Assembly (NCBI GenBank): GCA_001949185.1
Contig: BDGG01000007.1
Span: forward strand, 1,074,730 to 1,138,729
DNA from: Ramazzottius varieornatus
Taxonomy: Eukaryota; Tardigrada; Eutardigrada; Parachela; Ramazzottiidae
Direction: 5' to 3'
DNA: 64,000 bases
This document shows positions 57,537-64,000 of this stretch, piece after piece (position 1 is the stretch's first letter; the number at the start of each line of letters is the position of its first letter). The notes beneath the pieces are model-generated. The model saw only the letters and a list, made by a program, of their open reading frames with translations, was not told the origin of the DNA and did not search any database. A program made the translations under genes and the position numbers.

Positions 57537-57941
57537 TCAACCCAGTGACTTTTGGTGGCAGTCTGTCGTGGATTCCTGGACAACAGACGAGCTGCCGGGG
57601 TTTTCCGGCTTGAAAGGGTGGTGGATTCCCAAATTATGGGGATACTGGACGCAGGAATTGCCGTGGTAGTGGATGCCCAGATTTTCGGTGTAGTGAGATT
57701 CAGAATTCCCGTGGTATCGAACTCCGAGATTTCTGCGGTAGCGAGTTTCGGGATTCCCGTGGTAGTAGATTCGGAGACTTCTGCGATAGTGGATTGCCGG
57801 ACACCTATTAATCGGCAAGCTTAACAACGTATTCATTCGAATGATTTGAATCCGAACATTAACTTCATGTTGTGGGCGAAAATGTTTCATAAACCCTGAG
57901 TAGCAGCATATGTGCATCGAAGAATTCCTTACCTTCAACAA
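57537..57941 (-). CDS. ORF with four 16-residue repeats
   Basis: A 134-codon frame whose centre (57800-57609) is four tandem 16-residue units of the form xxxxYRRNLGxxYHGN: PAIHYRRSLRIYYHGN, PETRYRRNLGVRYHGN, SESHYTENLGIHYHGN, SCVQYPHNLGIHHPFK. The DNA is a 48-bp degenerate minisatellite. The open frame on both sides and the exact unit length support coding, but a non-coding minisatellite with a multiple-of-three period would look the same. No signal peptide is visible at the annotated start. No family recognised. Confidence 0.35.
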   Translation of the reverse strand: MLKVRNSSMHICCYSGFMKHFRPQHEVNVRIQIIRMNTLLSLPINRCPAIHYRRSLRIYYHGNPETRYRRNLGVRYHGNSESHYTENLGIHYHGNSCVQYPHNLGIHHPFKPENPGSSSVVQESTTDCHQKSLG

Positions 57942-58047
57942 ACAATCCTGGCCACAGAATCATATGTCCAAAAGCATCACAGCAGTACAACCGCCACATG
58001 ACCGCTAATTGCCGATAATACCAATCGAAACACGGTAGCTTTCCGCA

Positions 58048-58260
58048 CTACTGAACTTTTGAGGTGGTACCAACCCTGAGAACGAAGGTCGGAAGGGCGT
58101 TGAAGATTCCGGCCTGACCGAATTCTGAAAGTCTCCGCTGGTAGGTCAAGTTTAGGACGGTTAGTCTCACTCGCTCTTGAAATAACATGCATACTCCAAG
58201 GAGAAAGTGTCCCAGGTTGCACGTGTATGTTCTCAGGTCGTGACCCCATGCGTTCCCCAA
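58048..58260 (-). CDS. Possible immunoglobulin-like exon fragment (weak)
   Basis: A minus frame reads GHDLRTYTCNLGHFLLGVC... then ERVRLTVLNLTYQRR. A YTCNL followed by RVRLTVL resembles strands F and G of an immunoglobulin domain and lies upstream, on the same strand, of the immunoglobulin exon at 56506. No Cys of strand B is found in frame. It may be part of the same gene; evidence is thin. Confidence 0.25.
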   Translation of the reverse strand: MGNAWGHDLRTYTCNLGHFLLGVCMLFQERVRLTVLNLTYQRRLSEFGQAGIFNALPTFVLRVGTTSKVQ

Positions 58261-58482
58261 AAGAGTTTGCTGTCCCTCAGATTGATTTTATCTGTTCCGT
58301 TTACAGTTCAATCTACACCATGGGTTCTGACACCCTTCCCCTGAGAGCAATTTTTGACTCCATAATTCTAGTTCATTGACCTCCTGATCCAGCGGACGAA
58401 ATCGAGGATCACAACTGACAAGCGACGTATTTGTCAGCGCAAAAATCAAAAAGAACTTCTCTCGCATTTTCGATACAGAGGT

Positions 58483-58868
58483 TCAACATCTTGTCCGCTT
58501 ATTTTTCGCTGTTCGTAATCTATCAGCAAGCACAAAAGAGGACATATTCAAAGAATCTGCCGCCATATATCCAGCATAGTCATAACATTTGGAACTATTC
58601 AAGAAAGTAGGCAGTGAGTAGGATACATTGTACTTCCGATCACCAAACAGATATTTGCTAAAGTAGTCATAGTCTTGGTAGGTGTGCAGATGCAGTGGTC
58701 CTCCGACCGTACAGTTTGCCTCGGAATTAGTCGGATGGTCAAGGTCCAGTTTGAGGAACGAGTGACTTTTTCCCGATTCCAGGACCTCATTAACCGCTGG
58801 GTGACCACCATACATTGACAGAACGCCCTAATGCCATTCTGGCCATCCAGGCGAATACAAGTGGTCAA
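58483..58868 (-). pseudogene. Unrecognised module, copy 1 (frame-broken)
   Basis: Parallel to 61700-62391: LDLDHPTNSEANCTVGGPLH LHTYQDYDYFSKYLFGDRKYN here against LDLDHLTNSPANCTLEGPLN LHTYQNSEYFSKYVFGSWKYN there. Around 58820 the frame changes between RLDGQNGI and YGGHPAVNE, where copy 2 reads GQNGIVLLYRGHLAVNE without a break, so copy 1 carries an extra ~8 bp. The module has conserved Cys and Asn-glyc sites, suggesting an extracellular or lumenal enzyme or domain. I do not recognise it. Confidence 0.5.
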
Positions 58869-59159
58869 TACAGCAACTTGGCGAATTTATCAAAATCTTG
58901 CGGTAAGCCAAAACTCTTTTTCAAAATGTTGGCAACTGCCGTGGGCGGTGTACTGCTTGATTGAGAGAAGATGGTTGAGGCATCATGTGTACCAAACTGG
59001 GAGGGGAAAGGTGGAAGCGTTCGAGAGTACACTATGGGTGAAAAGACCGAAATTTCATTGGTAGAGTTAGACCTATTAGTTGTGAATCGCGTCGAATTGA
59101 TATTTCTGTTTCCAATTAAACCGAAATCGAATCTTAAGTACTGTCAGGACAGAAAATAC

Positions 59160-61695
59160 CAAAACGAATGAAAACCCACACATTCTCGATGAAGACACAG
59201 ATCTATGTTCGACTATCTAGCGGCTCATCGCTCGACCTCGTCTTCTCCTCCCAAGTTAATCTAGTTCGCGGCGTGCGCATCATTAAGCCTCCTGTAGCTA
59301 CCAATGACCACCGTGGCATACGATTCAGCCTCGAGATCATGACGCCAAAGACAACGGTGAAGCCAAGGAAGATATGGGAAGTTGACTACGACGGTGCAAG
59401 AAAATTTCGCACCAGCCTTTCTTCCGTTGATTGGGGTGCTTTCTTTGATATGTACTGTAATGCCGACGTGGCAGTTATATCGTTTCAGGAACTGTTTCGC
59501 GCTACTGCAAAAGACTGCTTCCAGCTCAGGTCTGTAGGATCCAGACGCCTTCTACGTCCCTCACTTTTGGTCACGACTGTTGAGAGTCTACGAAAGTCCA
59601 GAGGTGCCTTTCAGAAATGGAGGAAGACAAAGGATTCGAAAGATTACGATGCTTGGAAGGAATCGGAAATCCGTAGCAAGAGACTGATTCGCGCTGATCG
59701 ATATCGAAGACTCGGTACCATCGCATCGTCATCCAAAAGAAATCCACGAGCGGTCTGGCAGTATCTCAAGAAAAAGCACCGTCTCAAACCCCCTCCCTCC
59801 CATTCGGATTCCATGCAGCGAACACCGATCGAAGACAAAGCAAACCATATCAGCACTGTCTTCGCCAAAGAGTACGTCGATTGTCCAGCCCGGTGCAGTC
59901 AGCAATACAAGTCCCTACCATGTCGAATAACTCCACCATCCCCTGTCCATTGTCCTGAACTGTAGATCTCCACTTCATCGATTTTGAGCATCATCCGCAA
60001 GCTGGACGCCCGGAAAGCAGCTGGATCCTCTCTCATTACAAACCATCTTCTTAAGATTGCAGGTAAGACCATCATCTACCCTCTCTCGAGACTCTTCAAC
60101 CTGATACTTCTGTCTAGAAAGATTCCCACAGCGTGGAAGATGGCAGACGTCGTTGCCATTCCGAAGAAAGGTGGCTCCGCCTTCCGCCCAATATCGCTCC
60201 TGCTTTCCCTCTCAAAGGTATTCGAGAAAATTCTTTCCGACCATGTCACCCACTTCCTCGATAGCAACAAGCTGTACTCTGATTCTCAGTTTGGTTTTAG
60301 ACGTCAGTGGTCCACGGAGATGCAGCTCTTGCAGATGTGTCATCAGTTTTCGGAGGTCGTTCTGGAAAGGAAAGAAGCAGACGTTATCTTTCTCGATTGT
60401 ACCATGGCCTCCGACAGACTACCGCATGACGTCATAGGTACTAGTCGCCAGAAGCATGGCGTGGATGAACACCTCCTGGCGCTCTTCTCCGACTACTTGA
60501 AGGGTAGAAGTAAGAGAGTGATGGTAGATGGTTTCTTTTCAGAAGAGATAACAGTGAAGTCAGGAGTACCTCAGGGTTCCATCCTGGGGCCTACCTTCTT
60601 CACTGTTGCAGTAAATAACCTCTCGGAAGCTGTCCAGTCAAGAGTACTACAGTACGGAGATGACATCGTCCTGTACAGGAAGGTGAGTGGTGAAGAAGAC
60701 TGCCCTGCTTTGCAGGAAGACCTAAACAACTTGGCAAAGTGGTGTTCCGAGGTGGGACTCGAGATCAACCCCCAGAAATCGCAGCATCTCCGCATCTCTA
60801 ATAAGAACAGAAAGACTGCCATTCCAGCTGGTAGCTACAGCTTCAATGCAGTGGTCATCCCGACGGAAGCCGAAGCCGAGTGCCTAGGTGTGACGATCTC
60901 GAGCCGAATGGACTGGGCAGGTCAAGTGGACAAGGTGGAAGCCAAATGCAGAAATAGACTTTACTCCATCAAAGCCTTTCTCCCTCGTCGTTTCGGTATG
61001 GTCGAGCAGCTTCTATTCAAGAGCTTAGTTCGATCAGTAATGGACTATGCTTCATCATCATGGCATACCACGGGGAAAGGGCTACAAAAGAAGCTTGAGA
61101 ACATCCAAAAGAAATTCCTGCAGAGTATTCGCCTGGGCTGCTTGGAAAGTAGCGAAAAACACTATGCATACATCGCGCAATACCAGCAACATCTCGGCGA
61201 GACTGGGTGGCATCCTTTATGGCAAAGAAGACTAGACGGTATTCTGTTAAATACTTACAAGATCTGGAAAGGCATGGTCGCAGGTGGCGATCTCATCATG
61301 AAAAGAGAAATGCCCGGAAGGACCACCAGGAGCCAGTTCAAAGATTTCCTCCTGTCACCTGTCAGCTTCGCTCCAGCATCGTGCAAGCTGTTGGACTCCA
61401 TTACGGCCTCCTTCGCCTACGTTGCTGCAGAGATTCTTAAAGATCCACTCTTTAGCCCTAGTCCTGGTCAGTTGCTCACTCTTGGCGCTTTTAAGAACTA
61501 CTTGTTAAACTTTAAGTTTTCAAACCTGAAGTGGTGCAAGGATTTTATCGATTCTCTGTTGGTTGTATAGTTGTTGTATTTTTGTACAGCAGCTGTCTTT
61601 TTCTCCACGGCTTCCTTGCCAATTTTTCTTCAAATTTTGTCCCCTAAGCGCTTAGCCTGGCAGAGCATTCGGACAATAAAGGTTATTATTATTAT
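59160..61695 (+). mobile_element. 5'-truncated Jockey/CR1-like LINE
   Basis: It carries the end of the endonuclease domain, the whole reverse transcriptase and a 3' end AATAAAGGTTATTATTATTATC, a microsatellite-like tail typical of these LINEs. The 5' UTR, ORF1 and most of the endonuclease are absent. It lies between the two copies of the unrecognised module (58483 and 61700). Confidence 0.75.
59168..61570 (+). pseudogene. LINE ORF2 reverse transcriptase with one in-frame stop
   Basis: One frame runs 59168-61570, interrupted only by TAG at 59963-59965 (PVHCPEL, stop, ISTSSILSIIRKLDARKAAG). The start matches the C-terminal part of an apurinic endonuclease (LDLVFSSQVNLVRGV, then NDHRGIRFSLEI). 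Reverse-transcriptase motifs: LDARKAAGSS, IPKKGGSAFRPISLLLSLSK, FGFRRQWSTEMQLLQM, the first catalytic block VIFLDCTMASDRLPHDV, SGVPQGSILGPTFFTVAVN, and the second catalytic block QYGDDIVLY, where most LINEs have F/YADD. After the thumb (LEINPQKSQHLRISN, CLGVTISSRMDW) comes a Trp/Arg-rich C-terminus. The enzyme would copy its RNA into a nicked site. Confidence 0.85.
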
Positions 61696-61699
61696 CTTT

Positions 61700-62391
61700 G
61701 GCCGCTCGTAATCTATTAGCAAGATTGAGAAAGTCGTAGTGAGCAAATCTGCCGCCATACATCCACCATAATTACAACACCTAGAACTATTCAAGGATGT
61801 TGGCAGAGAGTGGGGCTCGTTGTACTTCCAACTACCAAACACATACTTGCTAAAGTACTCGGAGTTTTGGTAGGTGTGCAGATTAAGTGGTCCTTCCAAC
61901 GTACAGTTTGCTGGGGAATTGGTCAGATGATCAAGGTCCAGTTTATGGAATGCGTGGCGTCTTCCTGATTTCAAGATCTCATTGACTGCTAGGTGGCCTC
62001 TGTACAACAACACAATGCCATTCTGGCCACAAGGGCGCACCGCTCCACCAATCAATAGTACACGCTCGAAGGGAAAGCTTGGAACAGTAAAAAGTTTGGA
62101 ATAGGCGGACAAAACGGCAGATTTAACCGTAGAAAATCGTCCAAAAGTGCGTTGGTGTGAATTGCACATGAACGTACGAACTTCCGTTCCGCCGTTCCGG
62201 GATCGTCTGTTCCAAACTTTTTGCTGTTTCAAACTTCTCTTCGAGCGTTTACGCTGTTTGGGAGAGAACTCAATCCCGCTCAGGAGCACCATCCAGTGCA
62301 CAGTTCGTTCAGCGACTTTGGCGACTAGTTGTGGCGGACCGATCCAGGTTGAGTCGATGTTTCGCACAGACGAGTTTAAGCTCTGTTTCAT
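61700..62391 (-). CDS. Unrecognised module, copy 2 (intact frame)
   Basis: An open minus frame of about 230 codons. The N-terminal part (from 62391) is basic (SPKQRKRSKRSLKQQKVWN), and is partly made of the MITE at 62384. The C-terminal part reads VPSFPFERVLLIGGAVRPCG, QNGIVLLYRGHLAVNEILKS, LDLDHLTNSPANCTLEGPLN, then LHTYQNSEYFSKYVFGS, with Cys-Cys-Asn-Tyr near the end. The segment VLLIGG plus Cys/Asn-glyc sites would fit a lumenal enzyme fold but I cannot name a family. The frame runs into the LINE 3' region at 61630, so the true C-terminus may be earlier. The parallel copy at 58483-58868 is frame-broken. Confidence 0.4.
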
Positions 62392-62698
62392 ACACAGATG
62401 GGTGCTACTTTTAGCCTCCGACTGATTGACAGCTGACCGTTGATTGGCTGGTCTGCCGCGTGCTCACTACACGGGACGGATTCACGCGTACGACTGTGTG
62501 GAGGATCGTACACACTGACGATCAGAGATCCTATCAGTTGATCTTCCCCGGGATGATCAAGAGCTGATCTTAACTTTCTAAAACGGTCAAGTTGACCCGC
62601 CTCGCGAACTAAGAACTATGGCCGTAAAAGAATCCATAAAAGTATCGGACGGGTTGGCCAGGAGGCTAAAAGTACCACCCATCGGTAGATGAAACAGA
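62384..62698. mobile_element. Probable MITE (about 35-bp inverted repeats)
   Basis: The left part GTTTCATACACAGATGGGTG plus CTACTTTTAGCCTCC (62386-62418) pairs with GGAGGCTAAAAGTACCACCC plus ATCGGTAGATGAAAC (62661-62695). About 250 bp lie between, with no coding capacity. Confidence 0.6.
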
Positions 62699-62704
62699 TA
62701 TTAA

Positions 62705-62960
62705 GTGTATACCGCTGTAGTTGGCGACGTGAGCCAGCTTTTCCAGTTGAAAGTATTGCTGTATGCTCCGTTCTCTGTGACGAATGGGCAGTTCGGTGGA
62801 GCCCACTGGGCGAAAGCCGGCGTGATAAGCACGTCGAGGTTAAAACGGACCACGTAATCGTGCAGTAGAGTAGGCAGCAGAATATTTCACGAGTCGATAG
62901 ATGGAGTCGATGAAAGGATCCTCTTTCATTTTTTCGTAGATATCCGACTGATATACTGTG
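62705..62960 (-). pseudogene. Amidase/FAAH-like C-terminal fragment (tentative)
   Basis: A minus frame reads LLHDYVVRFNLDVLITPAFA, then QWAPPNCPFVTENGAYSNTF and NWKSWLTSP to a stop near 62705. Amidase-signature enzymes such as fatty acid amide hydrolase have a DVLITP-like strand followed some 20 residues later by a Tyr/Asn/Phe-rich helix, which this resembles. Upstream a piece in another frame (DIYEKMKEDPFIDSIYRLVK, about 62945-62890) could be the preceding part, implying a one- or two-base indel. No catalytic Ser-Ser-Lys region is in the window. Low confidence. Confidence 0.3.
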
Positions 62961-64000
62961 ATTAGCACAGTACGAATTTATTACGTTTGGTCGCGCCGGT
63001 ACAGTCCATTAGTAGACACGCTGTTTCGTATCTGTGGAATTTGGACCTATTTTCCAGTCTTGGATTCGAGCATACTCCACAAGGATGCATTTGAAGGGTT
63101 CGGATGCATTGCGGCGAGGTATCGTGCTACGTCCAACCTGCAGCAACTCGAAAAGATTGGTGTTGCCAACGTTGAGGACCAAGTCAGTGCGCCACAAAGG
63201 CGGCTCGGTTTCAGAGATTTCCAGTAAACTTCGCATGCACCATTTCAGCTGATGACAATACGTACACGCGCGACGAGATATTATGGACCAGTAAAAATAA
63301 GGGGACACGCGGAAAAGACGGCAAATTTATAGTTTGTATACAGGTTGATTCGAATTCTTCGGATCGTTTTCGAAACCCTACGGAAAAATCAGCAGCTATC
63401 TCCTTGCTACCAGAATTAACCCCCAGGTGGCTAGAGTATCCAACAATGAATCCTGGAAGTTTCACAGAGGTCGCGTGTATCTCACAAAACACGCACAGAA
63501 ATGTCTGAACTGCCTGGAAATCGATCAGTGATTTAGACGCCCCACATTTTCGCAGCTCAAATTAGTTTGCTTCTAAACGATAGTCTTTGAAACACTTCTG
63601 CTGATGCTATGTCATTCGCATATCTGTTGGCCTTGGGAAATATTCTTCTGAAATGTCGTTCCTTGCGTCGGACGTGCGACACTTCATTTCTGACTGCTGC
63701 AAGAAAAATTTCGTTTTTCTCGTATTTTTCGTTTTTAAGGAGACGGTAAACTTCGAGCTAGATTCTATTTGTAAATTTGACCAACCAGTTGTCCAACAAA
63801 GAATGTTCAGGACTATCATATCATTTCATACTTCAACCAAAAAATATCAAAATAAAATGTGAATTTTTGGTCGAGAAGTGACGGTTTTGCTTTTTTTATC
63901 TCCTCTGAGACCTCCAGGAAATTCCGCCCAGAACAGTTACATGCAGTCGATAGCTCAGAGAGCGATCTATCAGATAAGTGGTGAAACGATGAGATTGGAC
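62961..64000. other. Window end; no confident gene
   Basis: Minus frames at 63308-63009 (99 codons) and 63492-63211 (93 codons) overlap. They might be upstream exons of the amidase-like fragment but have no motif I can defend. Confidence 0.35.

Overview
The window reads as nuclear DNA of an invertebrate animal. Intact genes have spliceosomal introns (59 bp to 1.2 kb) with GT/AG borders, and the families are metazoan: Arp1, TAF10, a thyrotropin-releasing-hormone-type GPCR, a FUT8-like fucosyltransferase and a LolA-like/PAN receptor. Much of the rest is transposon debris. A tardigrade or related ecdysozoan would fit, but that is inference. Two 50-N gaps (12984-13033 and 26197-26246) show this is a draft scaffold.

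Layout. 1-25 kb is mostly mobile DNA: two pogo/CENP-B-type transposase relics (the one at 5.3-7.8 kb with near-perfect ~90-bp terminal inverted repeats), three copies of an internally deleted piggyBac element, several MITEs, and an unprocessed flavin-monooxygenase pseudogene (21.9-23.0 kb). Two small single-pass membrane proteins with C-terminal PPxY-like motifs and an unrecognised, apparently damaged gene (15.8-17.9 kb) lie among them. 25.6-36.9 kb is gene-dense and intact: the GPCR (+), then on the minus strand a 908-aa LolA-like/PAN type I membrane protein, an unrecognised tail-anchored-like protein and a GT23 fucosyltransferase. 38.7-45.4 kb holds two tandem GH3 beta-glucosidase genes of bacterial BglX type. 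They carry animal introns, share a 311-bp identical tract, and each has two frame-breaking lesions. 46.3-51.2 kb carries intact Arp1 (-) and an enlarged TAF10 (+). 53.3-56.1 kb is a hAT element with a perfect 8-bp target duplication. 56.5-62.7 kb contains immunoglobulin-like exons, a 16-residue repeat ORF, a duplicated unrecognised module, and a 5'-truncated LINE between its two copies. The end (62.7-64 kb) has a weak amidase-like fragment.

Themes. (1) The GH3 pair is the best candidate for an unusual acquisition: a bacterial-type secreted glucosidase, intron-bearing, duplicated, homogenised by conversion and now decaying. (2) A ~60-bp hairpin repeat recurs five times, four of them inside introns. 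(3) Short direct duplications (13, 16, 17 bp) and perfect inverted duplications sit in or beside exons and have broken several genes, which suggests a recurrent local template-switch type of mutation. The neighbouring Arp1, GPCR, TAF10, GT23 and LolA genes read cleanly, so poor base quality alone does not explain the lesions. Exon borders come from splice consensus and frame and have not been tested against transcripts.
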